Shown: one piece after another, positions 47,616-56,444 of the stretch | How positions within the stretch are numbered: position 1 is the first letter of the stretch | Layout: each line of letters starts with the position of its first letter | NCBI GenBank assembly: GCA_002255925.1 | Contig: NKIH01000001.1 | Coordinates: 1,178,001 to 1,242,000 of the forward strand | DNA: 64,000 nt | Direction of reading: 5' to 3' | Source: Burkholderiales bacterium PBB6 | GTDB lineage: Bacteria > Pseudomonadota > Gammaproteobacteria > Burkholderiales > Burkholderiaceae_C | Notes under the pieces: model-generated | Databases searched by the model: none | Told to the model about the DNA's origin: nothing | What the model saw: the letters and a program-made list of their open reading frames with translations, nothing else | Translations under genes and position numbers: made by a program

Positions 47616-49076
47616 TCAGCCTTGATGGAGTTGGCGGTAGAGCGTGCGGAAGCGCTGCAGGCGTTCCGCCAGCGGTGCATGCACGGACTCATCCGGCTGG
47701 TGACGGGCCATGACGGGCGGGCGGGCGCAGACGAGGTCGGGGGCACCACCCGCAGCGAGCCAGCCGAGGCGGGCGGCGCCGAGGGCACCGCCGGCTTCGG
47801 AGCCGGTGTGCAGCACGATGTCCACGCCGAGCGCATCGGCGATCAACTGGGCCCAGAGCCCGCTGCGGGCGCCACCGCCCACCAGCGACAACTGGCTCAC
47901 TTCGGTACCCGCGGCCTGCAGGGCGGCCAGGCCATCGGCCAGGCCAAACGCCACGCCTTCCAGCACGGCGTAGCCCACATGGGCGCGGGTGGTTGCATGG
48001 CCCAGGCCAGCCAGGTGGCCTTGGGCGAACGGGTTGTTGTGGGGCGTGCGTTCACCGGCCAGGTAAGGCAGGAACAGCGGCGCCTGCAGGCGCTCTGCCA
48101 TGCTCAGCTCGGCCACTTCGCTCAGCAGGTGGGCTTCGCTGCCAGCGCCGGTCAGGCCCACAGCCCACTTCAGGCAACTGGCGGCCGAGAGCATCACGCT
48201 CATCTGGTGCCAGCGGCCGGGTTGGGCATGGCAGAAGGCGTGCACGGCCGACGCTGGGTTGGGGCGGTAGGTGTCGTTGACGACAAACAGCACGCCCGAG
48301 GTGCCGAGCGAGATGAAACCGTCACCGGGTTGCACGGCGCCGATGCCGATGGCGCTGGCGGCGTTGTCACCGGCGCCGCCAGCCACCACCACGCCCTCGG
48401 GCAGGCCCCAGGCGCGGGCCAGTGCGGGGCGCAGCACGCCGCTCACTTCGGTGCTTTCCACCAGCCGCGGCATGTGGGCGCGGCTCAGGTGGCAGGCGGC
48501 CAGCAGCGGCTCTGACCAATCACGCGCGGCCACGTCAAGCCACAGGGTGCCGGCGGCATCCGAAGGCTCGCTCACCTTGTCGCCCGTCAGCAGCAGCCGC
48601 AGGTAGTCCTTGGGCAGCAGCACGCTGCGCACCTGCGCGAACGCGGCCGGCTCATGGCGCCGCACCCACAGCAGTTTCGGCGCGGTGAAGCCGGGCATCG
48701 CCAGGTTGCCGGCGATGCTGTGCAGGCGCGGCTCAAGGGCAGTGAGCTCGTCGCATTCGGCATGGCTGCGGCCGTCGTTCCACAGGATGGCCGGGCGCAG
48801 CACCTCGTCTTGGGCGTCCAGCAGCACGGCGCCGTGCATCTGGCCTGACAGGCCGATGCCACGCAGCTCAGCCCAAACGCGCGGGTGAGCCTGACGCAAC
48901 TGGGCGACCGCCGCTTCGGTGGCTTGCCACCAGTCTTGCGGGGCCTGCTCGGACCACAGCGCCTGCGGCCGCGACACCGTCAGCGGCGCGCCGGCCTGCC
49001 CCACGGTGTGGCCGCTGCCGTCGAGCAGCAGCAGCTTGACTTCCGAGGTGCCGAGGTCGATGCCGAGAAAGCTCAT
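47616..49076 (-). CDS. xylB: Xylulokinase
   Basis: Phosphorylates D-xylulose to xylulose 5-phosphate for the pentose phosphate pathway. It is a FGGY kinase of 486 residues with the N-terminal nucleotide loop LGIDLGTSEVKLLLLDGSG, GLSGQMHGAVLLDA, the WNDGR motif in AILWNDGRS, GGAGDNAASAIGIGAV and LVGGGARSGLWAQLIAD. The ATG overlaps the stop of the ROK regulator gene (ATGA), coupling regulator and enzyme expression. Confidence 0.97.
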   Translation of the reverse strand: MSFLGIDLGTSEVKLLLLDGSGHTVGQAGAPLTVSRPQALWSEQAPQDWWQATEAAVAQLRQAHPRVWAELRGIGLSGQMHGAVLLDAQDEVLRPAILWNDGRSHAECDELTALEPRLHSIAGNLAMPGFTAPKLLWVRRHEPAAFAQVRSVLLPKDYLRLLLTGDKVSEPSDAAGTLWLDVAARDWSEPLLAACHLSRAHMPRLVESTEVSGVLRPALARAWGLPEGVVVAGGAGDNAASAIGIGAVQPGDGFISLGTSGVLFVVNDTYRPNPASAVHAFCHAQPGRWHQMSVMLSAASCLKWAVGLTGAGSEAHLLSEVAELSMAERLQAPLFLPYLAGERTPHNNPFAQGHLAGLGHATTRAHVGYAVLEGVAFGLADGLAALQAAGTEVSQLSLVGGGARSGLWAQLIADALGVDIVLHTGSEAGGALGAARLGWLAAGGAPDLVCARPPVMARHQPDESVHAPLAERLQRFRTLYRQLHQG

Positions 49077-50299
49077 GCCTGCCCCCGCGCCACGGCGTTC
49101 GGTGCGATCAAGGGGCGGGTCAGGCGGTAGCGGGCCAGCGCGGCGGCGCCCACGGCCACGGCGTCTGCACCGAAGCGCGAGATGCGCACGTTCGGCGGCG
49201 GCAGCTTCGCGGCTTCGGCATAGCCGGCCAGCGTCTGCAGGGCGGGCTCGGTGAAGTCGTCGCCCAGCGTGACGCCGGTGCCGCCGAGCACGATGCAGGC
49301 CGGGTCATACGCCGCGCACAGGTTGTGCAGCAGCACGCCCAGGTAGTTGCCGGCGCGGTGAACGGCGGCGATGGTGAGGGTGTCGCGCACCTGCAGGCGC
49401 TGCTTCAGCTCGGTCATCGTGCGCGTCTGCGAGCCTTCGGCGCGGGTGGGCGACATGGCTGAGAGGCCGATCAGCGCTTCGGCGCAACCCAGGCGGCCGC
49501 AGGAGCAGCGCGGGCCGTCGATCTGCAGCACGATGTGGCCGACTTCACCCGCGAAGCCGCGGTGCCCGGTCAGCAGGCGGTCATCGACGATGACGCCCGC
49601 GCCGACGCCTTCGTTGATGCTGACGTAGATCAGCGGGTCACCACGCTCGGTGGCATTGAATTCCATCTCGCCCACGGCCGCCACATCCGCTTCGTTCTGC
49701 AGGTACAGCGGCACGGCGTTGAGGGCGGTGCTGGCTAGCTCGGCCGCCAGCAGGGGGCCGATGGCCAGATCACGCCAGCCCAGGTTGGGCGCGAAGCGCA
49801 GCACGCCGGTGGCTTCATCCACACCCCCGGGCAGGCCCACACCGATGCCGATGACCTGGCGGCCTTCGCCCTGCAGCTGCTGGTGCAGCTGGCTCAGGCC
49901 CTGCGCCAGCTGGCGGATGGCTTCGGGCGCAGCGGGGCGGGCGTCCATCTCGATCTGGTGCGTGGCCAGCACATCACCGGTGAGCGAGGTGGCCACGATG
50001 CGGATGACGCCCACACCCACTTCGGCGCCCAGCAGCAGCATGCGGGTGGGGTCGATGAACAGCGGGGTGGGGCGGCGGCCACGGTCGCCCGTCACCACCA
50101 CTTCACGTTCCTGCAGCCAGCCTTCGTCGATCAGCTCGCGCACCAGCATGCTGACGGTGGACTTGGTCAGGCCCACTGCGGTGGCCAGATCGGCACGCGA
50201 CAACGCCGGGTTCACGCACAGGTGTCGAACCAGCGCCATCCGGTTGATGCGCTTGAGCAGTTGTTGGTGGCCAGTGGCGTCTGCCAGATCGATGAGCAC
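49073..50299 (-). CDS. xylR: ROK-family repressor (XylR-like)
   Basis: Transcription factor of 408 residues from a GTG start (50297-50299). The winged helix-turn-helix (ALSRADLATAVGLTKSTVSMLVRELIDEGWL, about 34-64) is followed by a ROK kinase-fold domain with LLGAEVGVGVIRIVA, GIGVGLPGGVD and GEVGHIVLQIDG. The zinc-binding CSCGRLGCAEALIG motif is also present. Heading xylB-xylA, it is the expected xylose-responsive repressor. Its own promoter region carries a near-palindrome at 50347-50363, consistent with autoregulation. Confidence 0.9.
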   Translation of the reverse strand: MLIDLADATGHQQLLKRINRMALVRHLCVNPALSRADLATAVGLTKSTVSMLVRELIDEGWLQEREVVVTGDRGRRPTPLFIDPTRMLLLGAEVGVGVIRIVATSLTGDVLATHQIEMDARPAAPEAIRQLAQGLSQLHQQLQGEGRQVIGIGVGLPGGVDEATGVLRFAPNLGWRDLAIGPLLAAELASTALNAVPLYLQNEADVAAVGEMEFNATERGDPLIYVSINEGVGAGVIVDDRLLTGHRGFAGEVGHIVLQIDGPRCSCGRLGCAEALIGLSAMSPTRAEGSQTRTMTELKQRLQVRDTLTIAAVHRAGNYLGVLLHNLCAAYDPACIVLGGTGVTLGDDFTEPALQTLAGYAEAAKLPPPNVRISRFGADAVAVGAAALARYRLTRPLIAPNAVARGQA

Positions 50300-50346
50300 G
50301 TTCGGTATCCCCGGAAGGGCGTTGATTCGGAATGACTGAAGAATAG

Positions 50347-50363
50347 TTTGTTCGACGAACGAA
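50347..50363 (-). promoter_or_regulatory. XylR box candidate
   Basis: GTTCG-A-CGAAC (50350-50360) lies within the wider near-palindrome TTTGTTCGACGAACGAA, resembling Bacillus XylR boxes (AGTTTGTT..AACAAACT). A weak minus-strand -10 (TATTCT, complement of 50340-50345) lies beside it, 41 bp or more upstream of the ROK start codon. The 105-bp gap has no gene. Confidence 0.6.
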
Positions 50364-50404
50364 ATAAATCAGGTGAAAACCCGGGTTGTTGCCAAACCAG
50401 CGCG

Positions 50405-53017
50405 TCAGGCTCCGGTTTCGTGGCCAGCGCGGGTCGTGGCCGTGTGCCGTTCACCTTGCTCCAGCGCCCGCCAACGCACGGTGCCGAGGCCCTGATGGCC
50501 GGGCGTGTTTTGCCAAGGCACCAACACCGCGCTGCCGGGCGCCAGGTCGATGAAGTTGTCGTCGAACGCCACGCCCTCGGCTTCCATCCACAGGCCCTTC
50601 ACCGGCACGTTGGATTGCACGCGCAACAGGCTGTCGCTCAACAGCTCGAAGCGCGGGCTGGCGGCGGGCAGGGTGTGGAACTTGAAGGGCTCGGACCAGG
50701 CGCAGTCGCGGGCCAGGATGGGGGTGGTGTCGGTGTGGCTGTTGTTGTGGAGGTCGTTGTGTAGGTCAGCATCACTCGCCAGCAGTTCGCCCATCACCGG
50801 CAGGTGTGACTCAGGCAGGCTCACCAGCCGCTCGGTGCTCGCATTGGCCTCGGCGTTCAACAGCACCTTGTCGCTCCACACGCGCACGCCGTCCAGCGTG
50901 TGCAGGTGCAGCGCCAGCGTCAGGGCGCGCGCCGGGCCGGCGTTCATCACGGTGAGGCGGGCCTGACCCGCTTGCAGCCGCAGGGCTACAGCCAGCGGCG
51001 CCAGCGCCCGCCGGATGCTGTGCCAGGCCGGCTTCAGGTGCCCGCCGCTGTCGATGATGGCCCAGCTGACGGCTGGCCAGCAGTCGTTCAGTTGCCAGAC
51101 CAGCGCACCGCCCACGGCCCGCGCGCCGGGTTTCTGCCAGCGTCGCCGGAAGGCCTGGTAGGCGCAGCGCATGGCCTCGGCCTGGATGAACTGCGTGGCG
51201 TACACATGCTCGGCCAGCGTGGTGACGCTGCGCAGGTTGTCAGCCATGTAGACGGCCAGCCGGCGGTGGCCGTCAGGCTCGCCGGAGCCGGCCTTGTTGT
51301 GCCACATCAGCGTGCGGCTTTCCGGGTAGCGCTCGGCCTTTGGCAGTGCCTCATGCAGCACCGCCAGGCTGGCATGGGATTGCATGCCGAACTCGCTCAC
51401 GAAGCGGCCCTGCACCTCTTCATAGCGCTGGTAGGGCAGCATCTGCTGGTGCCACACCTCCCAGCTGTGGCGATCTCCCGCGGTGGGGTCTGACGACAGC
51501 GGCCCACCGTCGCCACCGGGCGTCCACGGGCTGCCGGGCCAGTAGATGCTGCCCGGGTGCAGCTCGGCGCACAGGGCCGGCAGGCGCTGCTCATACAGCA
51601 GGCGCGCATCGAACTGGCCCGGGGCGATGCCCGGCCCGTGGGCGCCCACCGATTCGGCCACCGCATAGTCTTCGTTGTTGCCGCACCAGATGGCGAGGCT
51701 GGCGCGGTGCCGCAGGCGTTTCACGGCGGCGGCCGCTTCGGCCATCACGGTGGCTTCAAAGGCCGGGTTGGCCGGGTACATGCCGCAAGCGAACAGGAAG
51801 TCTTGCCAGACGAGCAGGCCGAGTTCGTCGCAGGCGTCATAAAACGCCTCTGACTCATAGATGCCGCCGCCCCACACGCGCAGCATGTTCATGTGGCCGG
51901 CAGCGGCCTGGGCGACGCGGGCGCGCACCCGCGCTGGCGTGACGCGCTCCAGCAGGTTGTCATCGGGAATCCAGTTGGCGCCGCCAATGAACACCTCCTG
52001 CCCGTTCACCTCGAAGCAGAAGCTGGTGCCGGCCTCGCCTTCAACCGGTGCCTGCACCAGCGCCACGGTGCGCAGGCCGATGCGGCGGGTGTCCTGGGCC
52101 ACCACGCTGCCGGCCTGGTGTACGCAGGTGTGCAGCTCATACAAGGGCTGATCGCCCAGGCCGCGTGGCCACCAGAGCTGGGCCGCCTCAATCACCAGAT
52201 GTGCGTTGACCTGGGCGCTGGCATCGCAGTCGATGTGGGCCACCAGCGCGCCGTCCGGGCCGCGCAGCGTGTGGCTCAGGGTCAGGCCGGCCAGGTTGCC
52301 CAGCAGCTGCGTGCTCACGCGCACCTGCGCACGCCGGGCCGCCACGTCCACCTCGGTTTGCGGGTGCACCTCCGCCAGGCGCACATGCCAGCTCTCGCGG
52401 CGCACGGGCTGCCAGGGCCCGCTGGTGAGCAGCACCGGGCCCCAGTCCCAGCCGAAGTGGTACTGCGCCTTGCGCAGGTGCAGCCGGGCACTGTCGCCGT
52501 TCCACAGGCGGCGTTGGCCCTGGGTGGCTTCCAGCGCGCGGGCGGCAGCCAGTGGCGGGTCGAACCGCAAGAGCAACTCATTGCCGCTGGGTTGGAGCAA
52601 GGCCCGGATGTCAGCCCGCAGCGGCACGAACATGTTGCTGCTGGTGAACAGCAGCTGGCCGTTGAGCCAGGCGCTGCACACGGTGTCCAGGCCATCAAAC
52701 ACCAGCTCTTCATGCGGTGCGAGGGTGTCGATGCCCGGCACGTCGAAACGCAGGCGCCAGGCCCAGGTGCGCTCACCCACCCATTGCACGTCGGTTTCCT
52801 GGGTGCCGCGCGCCACGTCGGGCAGCAGGCCGGCGGCCATCAGCGCACCCTGGGTGGTGCCGGGCACGGCGGCGGGCAGCCAGGCCGAGGCGGGCAGGGC
52901 ACCGATGTGGGCGGGCTCAGCCGCGGCTGGCACCTCGGCCAATTGCCAGCCGGTGTGCAGCGCCATGCTGCGTGTGGCGAGCGGGCTGTGTGGCTGCGAG
53001 ACAAACGAATGCGTCAT
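50405..53017 (-). CDS. GH2 beta-mannosidase
   Basis: Cytoplasmic exo-enzyme that releases mannose from manno-oligosaccharides. The product is about 870 residues with no signal peptide. The GH2 layout is seen: jelly-roll domain (ELVFDGLDTVCSAWLNGQLLFTSSNMFVPL), immunoglobulin-like domains, and a barrel with NMLRVWGGGIYESEAFYDACDELGLLVWQDFLFACGMYP. The acid/base is in IWCGNNEDYAV, which is diagnostic for beta-mannosidases, and the nucleophile is in FVSEFGMQSHASL. I begin at MTHSFVSQPHS (ATG 53017). No ribosome-binding site precedes it; instead an operator-like 14-mer does (53019-53032). It is divergent from the mannanase candidate and 105 bp upstream of xylR. Confidence 0.92.
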   Translation of the reverse strand: MTHSFVSQPHSPLATRSMALHTGWQLAEVPAAAEPAHIGALPASAWLPAAVPGTTQGALMAAGLLPDVARGTQETDVQWVGERTWAWRLRFDVPGIDTLAPHEELVFDGLDTVCSAWLNGQLLFTSSNMFVPLRADIRALLQPSGNELLLRFDPPLAAARALEATQGQRRLWNGDSARLHLRKAQYHFGWDWGPVLLTSGPWQPVRRESWHVRLAEVHPQTEVDVAARRAQVRVSTQLLGNLAGLTLSHTLRGPDGALVAHIDCDASAQVNAHLVIEAAQLWWPRGLGDQPLYELHTCVHQAGSVVAQDTRRIGLRTVALVQAPVEGEAGTSFCFEVNGQEVFIGGANWIPDDNLLERVTPARVRARVAQAAAGHMNMLRVWGGGIYESEAFYDACDELGLLVWQDFLFACGMYPANPAFEATVMAEAAAAVKRLRHRASLAIWCGNNEDYAVAESVGAHGPGIAPGQFDARLLYEQRLPALCAELHPGSIYWPGSPWTPGGDGGPLSSDPTAGDRHSWEVWHQQMLPYQRYEEVQGRFVSEFGMQSHASLAVLHEALPKAERYPESRTLMWHNKAGSGEPDGHRRLAVYMADNLRSVTTLAEHVYATQFIQAEAMRCAYQAFRRRWQKPGARAVGGALVWQLNDCWPAVSWAIIDSGGHLKPAWHSIRRALAPLAVALRLQAGQARLTVMNAGPARALTLALHLHTLDGVRVWSDKVLLNAEANASTERLVSLPESHLPVMGELLASDADLHNDLHNNSHTDTTPILARDCAWSEPFKFHTLPAASPRFELLSDSLLRVQSNVPVKGLWMEAEGVAFDDNFIDLAPGSAVLVPWQNTPGHQGLGTVRWRALEQGERHTATTRAGHETGA

Positions 53018-53018
53018 T

Positions 53019-53032
53019 TTTACTAAACAAAT
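53019..53032 (-). promoter_or_regulatory. Operator copy S2 in front of GH2
   Basis: TTTACTAAACAAAT (plus strand), identical over 14 bases to the right part of the palindrome upstream of the GH27 gene (61266-61279). It abuts the GH2 start codon, where a repressor would block elongation or initiation. Confidence 0.65.
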
Positions 53033-53081
53033 CAGTGGGTGACGGCCGATTGAGTGTGTGCAAGCCAGTAAAAGCCCGAAC

Positions 53082-53125
53082 TTGTCAGCCGTGATTTTCA
53101 AAATCATACTGTCTGTTTACTAAAC
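53082..53125 (+). promoter_or_regulatory. Mannanase promoter with operator S1
   Basis: TTGTCA (53082-53087), a 17-bp spacer and CATACT (53105-53110) make a good promoter. GTTTACTAAAC (53115-53125), a perfect 5+1+5 palindrome, covers the predicted start site. The same 11 bases occur at 61265-61275. On the other strand TATGAT (complement of 53103-53108) could serve GH2. Confidence 0.65.
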
Positions 53126-53193
53126 TACACTCGGGGTGTTCACCAGCGCGCAGGCCGATGGCCGCTGCGCCCGCTGGCCCTGCACGAAGCCTC

Positions 53194-55116
53194 ATGACCG
53201 ATGCGTTGAACCCGCCCCTGATGCCCCGCCGCGCCCTGATGGGTGCGGCGATGAGCGTTGCGAACGCCGTGCTGGGTGCCAGCGCACTCGGTGCAGGCCC
53301 GGCTGTTGGCGGCCCGTTGGCCCAGCCCGGCGTGGCGCCTGAGCTGCCCTGGGCCGGCCCGGTGCGACATGCCGGTGGGTGGCTGGAGTGGTCGCGGCCC
53401 ACGCCGTCGTCGGTGAGCCCGGCTGCGTGGTTCGACCCCGATCAGCACGATGTCTGGTGCGACTTTGAAGGGCCGGGTGGTGTGCGCCTGCGGGCTACTG
53501 CCTTCTGGCACAACGACGCGCGCCAGGGTGGCCGCTGGTTGCTGCGCCTGTTCCCCACCGTGCCGGGCCGCTGGCAGGGCACCGTTCAGGCGCGCATCGG
53601 CGGCGGCGCACCGCAAGATTTGGGACGGGTGCCTGCGGTGGATGTTGCACGGGTGCCGCGACACCACCACATCAGCCTGGACGCCAGCAACCCGCGCTAC
53701 TTCGCCTTTGAAGACGGCGCGCCCCATGTGCCGGTCGGCCTGAACATCTGCTGGGGCATGAGCGACGACACCCTGGCTGATTACCGCCGCTGGTTCACCC
53801 GGCTGGCAGCCCATGGCGGCAACTTTGCCCGGCTGTGGATGGCCAGCTGGAGCTTCGGCATCGAGTGGGTGGACACGGGCCTGGGCAACTACGCGCGGCG
53901 CATGACGCAGGCGGAACTGCTGGACGAGGTGTTTGCGCTGGCAGAGTCACTCGGCATCAAGCTGATGCTGTGCCTTGTCAACCATGGCGCCTTTTCGGAA
54001 AAGGCCGACAGCGAATGGGCCCGCAACCCGTACAACCAGCGGCTGGGCGGCCCGCTGGCCACGCCCGACACCTTCGTCACAGACGAGGTTGCGCAGCGGC
54101 TGTTCGAGCGGCGCGTGCGCTACATCGCGGCGCGCTGGTCTCACAGCCCGGCGCTGCACAGCTGGGAGTGGTGGAACGAGGTTACCTGGACGCCGATCCG
54201 CGCGGCGGAGCTGCGCCCCTGGATCGCCCGCATGAGCCGGGTGCTGGACCGCCACGACCCTTATCGCCGCCTGCGCACCACCAGCTGGGCCGACCGCGGC
54301 GACGCCGCCACCTGGCAGATGCCACAGCTGGACTTCGTGCAGCAGCATGACTACACGCTGAACGACCCGATCGACCACTACGCCGCATCGGCACGGGCCT
54401 GGGAGGCTGACGGCCTGGCCCACAAACCGTGGGTGCCCGGCGAGCTGGGTCTGGAAACCGAATACGACATCGCCACGCCGCGGCCGTTCGAAGCCGATGC
54501 CGTGCACCTGCACAACGGCCTGTGGGCGCCGCTGTTTCTGGGCTATGCCAGCACGGCCTGGTACTGGTGGTGGGACAAGATGGTCGACCCGCAGCGCCGC
54601 TGGAGCGCCTATCGCGGGGTGTCACGCTTCCTTGAGCAGCTGCATGGCAGCGGCTTGCGGCTGTCTGCCCATCGCCCCCATCCGCCGCAACAGGCTCAGC
54701 TGATGAGCCCGCAGATGCCCGCCGGTGGTGCGCCGGTTTCGGGTGCGCCACCGATGGCTGCGAGCCCTGACGCCCGCGCGCTGGCGATGGTGGGTGCGCG
54801 CAGCGCGCTGGTGTGGGTGCGTGCCCATCTGCACGATGCCTTGGCGCTGCGCCGGGCCTGGCGCCAGGAAACGGGCGGCAAGCACCCGGCCCAGCCCTGG
54901 ACGCCGCGTTACCCCTTGCTGAAACAGCACCGCGTGGTGCTGGACGGCCTGGCGCTGCCGGACGGACCGGTGCGGGTGCGCTGGCTGGACCCGGCCACCG
55001 GCCATGCACTGGCGCCGCTGCCCACGCCCGCGGTGTGTCGCGGCGGCACGCTGGTGCTGGCCGTGCCTGCTTTCCAGCGTGATCTGGTGGCCATCGTCAT
55101 GGCCGCACACGCTTGA
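53194..55116 (+). CDS. Secreted GH5-like hydrolase with DUF5060-like domain, probable endo-mannanase
   Basis: Exported glycosidase of 640 residues. The N-terminus MTDALNPPLMPRRALMGAAM is a probable Tat signal with the Arg pair at 10-11. An N-terminal beta domain (VWCDFEGPGGVRLRATAFWHND, DUF5060-like) precedes the segment ISLDASNPRYFAFEDGAPHVPVGLNICW. A barrel follows with acid/base Glu in HSWEWWNEVTW and nucleophile candidate in WVPGELGLETEYD. Aromatic STAWYWWWDKMVDP suggests a glucan/mannan cleft. I call it mannanase because it is divergent from beta-mannosidase and sits before a mannobiose-2-epimerase-like gene. The sequence alone does not exclude other beta-glycan substrates. Confidence 0.68.
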   Translation: MTDALNPPLMPRRALMGAAMSVANAVLGASALGAGPAVGGPLAQPGVAPELPWAGPVRHAGGWLEWSRPTPSSVSPAAWFDPDQHDVWCDFEGPGGVRLRATAFWHNDARQGGRWLLRLFPTVPGRWQGTVQARIGGGAPQDLGRVPAVDVARVPRHHHISLDASNPRYFAFEDGAPHVPVGLNICWGMSDDTLADYRRWFTRLAAHGGNFARLWMASWSFGIEWVDTGLGNYARRMTQAELLDEVFALAESLGIKLMLCLVNHGAFSEKADSEWARNPYNQRLGGPLATPDTFVTDEVAQRLFERRVRYIAARWSHSPALHSWEWWNEVTWTPIRAAELRPWIARMSRVLDRHDPYRRLRTTSWADRGDAATWQMPQLDFVQQHDYTLNDPIDHYAASARAWEADGLAHKPWVPGELGLETEYDIATPRPFEADAVHLHNGLWAPLFLGYASTAWYWWWDKMVDPQRRWSAYRGVSRFLEQLHGSGLRLSAHRPHPPQQAQLMSPQMPAGGAPVSGAPPMAASPDARALAMVGARSALVWVRAHLHDALALRRAWRQETGGKHPAQPWTPRYPLLKQHRVVLDGLALPDGPVRVRWLDPATGHALAPLPTPAVCRGGTLVLAVPAFQRDLVAIVMAAHA

Positions 55117-55211
55117 TCGGGCTGAGCCACATGCCCAGGCTGCCCGGTTTGTCCGCACGCCGCTCCGTGCACCCATCACCACACCAACCACTACACCATT
55201 CACTGCTGTCG

Positions 55212-56444
55212 ATGCCTGCTTCCGAGATCCAGACCGCCTGGGCCCAGCGCCTGCAACGCGAACTTGCGCACAACGTGCTGCCCTGGTGGCAGGCGTCGAT
55301 CTTTGATGCCGATGGGCGCGTGCTGGGCGGGCGCGCCAACGACGGTGCCGTGCTGGACGCACCGCGCACCGCCGTGCTGGGCACCCGGCTGCTGTGGACC
55401 TTCACCACGGCCCAGCGCCGCCTGGGGCGCAACCCGACGCTTGATCTGGCCGCCGAGCGCGCCCTGGCCTGGGTGCGCGGCACGCTGACCGACCCGGTGC
55501 ATGGCGGCGTGTTCTGGTCAGTGAATGCGGATGGTCAGCCGGTGGCCGACCACAAGCAGACCTATGCGCAGGCCTTTGCCATCTACGCCTTGATGGCCCA
55601 GCACGCGGCCGACTGTGCGGCCCAAGGCCTGCCGCTGGCCGCCGTCACACCCGCCGCACAAGACGCGCTGCGTTTGTTCGACCTGCTCGACACCCATGCC
55701 CGCGACGGCCTGGCAGGCGGCTACATGGAGGCCTGTACCCGTGACTGGCAACCCTTGCCCGATGCAACGCTGTCGGCGGACGAGCCACCCGCCGCGCGGT
55801 CGATGAACACCCTGCTGCATGTGCTGGAAGCCTTCACCGAACTGTTGCGCTGCCACCGGCAACCCGTGGTGGCCACGCGCCTGCGTGAGCTGATCGAGAT
55901 CTTCCTCGACCGCCTCTGGTTGCCCGGGCAGCGCTGCTTCGGCCTGTTCTTCTCCATCGACTGGCAGCCGATGACGACGCAGGTGTCTTGGGGGCATGAC
56001 ATCGAGGCGGCCTGGCTGCTGCGGCGCGCCTGCGAGGTGCTGGCCGATGACGGCCTGAGCCGTCGCGTTGATGCGCTGGTGCCGCAGGTGGCCGATGCCG
56101 TGCTGCAAGGCGGTGTGGCGGAAGACGGCAGCGTGCTGGGGGCTGGCCTGTTTGATGGGCGCGTCACCGATGCGCGGCGCCACTGGTGGTGTCAGGCCGA
56201 GGCCATGGTCGGCTTCTGGGACGCCTGGCAGCTGACGGGCGACCCGCGCTTTCAGCGCGCGGCATGGCGGGTGTGGCGGCACATCGACAAGCACCATGTC
56301 GACCCGCTGGGTGGCGACTGGCTCAAGACCCTGGACGAGCAGCTGCACCCGGTCGACAGCATCCCGAGGGCAGGCCCTTGGGAATGCCCGTACCACCATG
56401 TGCGGGCCTGCGTTGAAATGATGGAGCGGCTGGCTCATGCGTAG
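55212..56444 (+). CDS. AGE-family epimerase, probable mannobiose/cellobiose 2-epimerase
   Basis: Cytoplasmic (alpha/alpha)6-barrel enzyme of 410 residues in the N-acylglucosamine 2-epimerase superfamily. It would convert mannobiose to mannosyl-glucose. Family marks are VFWSVNADGQPVADHKQTYAQAFAIYAL, the catalytic-His motif SWGHDIEAAWLLRRA (His262), HWWCQAEAMVGFWDAW, and a C-terminal GPWECPYHHVRACVEMMERL with the second catalytic His. These follow cellobiose 2-epimerases rather than GlcNAc epimerases. The ATG at 55212 is the first in a frame lacking homology upstream. Its stop overlaps the double-esterase start by 8 bp. Confidence 0.85.
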   Translation: MPASEIQTAWAQRLQRELAHNVLPWWQASIFDADGRVLGGRANDGAVLDAPRTAVLGTRLLWTFTTAQRRLGRNPTLDLAAERALAWVRGTLTDPVHGGVFWSVNADGQPVADHKQTYAQAFAIYALMAQHAADCAAQGLPLAAVTPAAQDALRLFDLLDTHARDGLAGGYMEACTRDWQPLPDATLSADEPPAARSMNTLLHVLEAFTELLRCHRQPVVATRLRELIEIFLDRLWLPGQRCFGLFFSIDWQPMTTQVSWGHDIEAAWLLRRACEVLADDGLSRRVDALVPQVADAVLQGGVAEDGSVLGAGLFDGRVTDARRHWWCQAEAMVGFWDAWQLTGDPRFQRAAWRVWRHIDKHHVDPLGGDWLKTLDEQLHPVDSIPRAGPWECPYHHVRACVEMMERLAHA

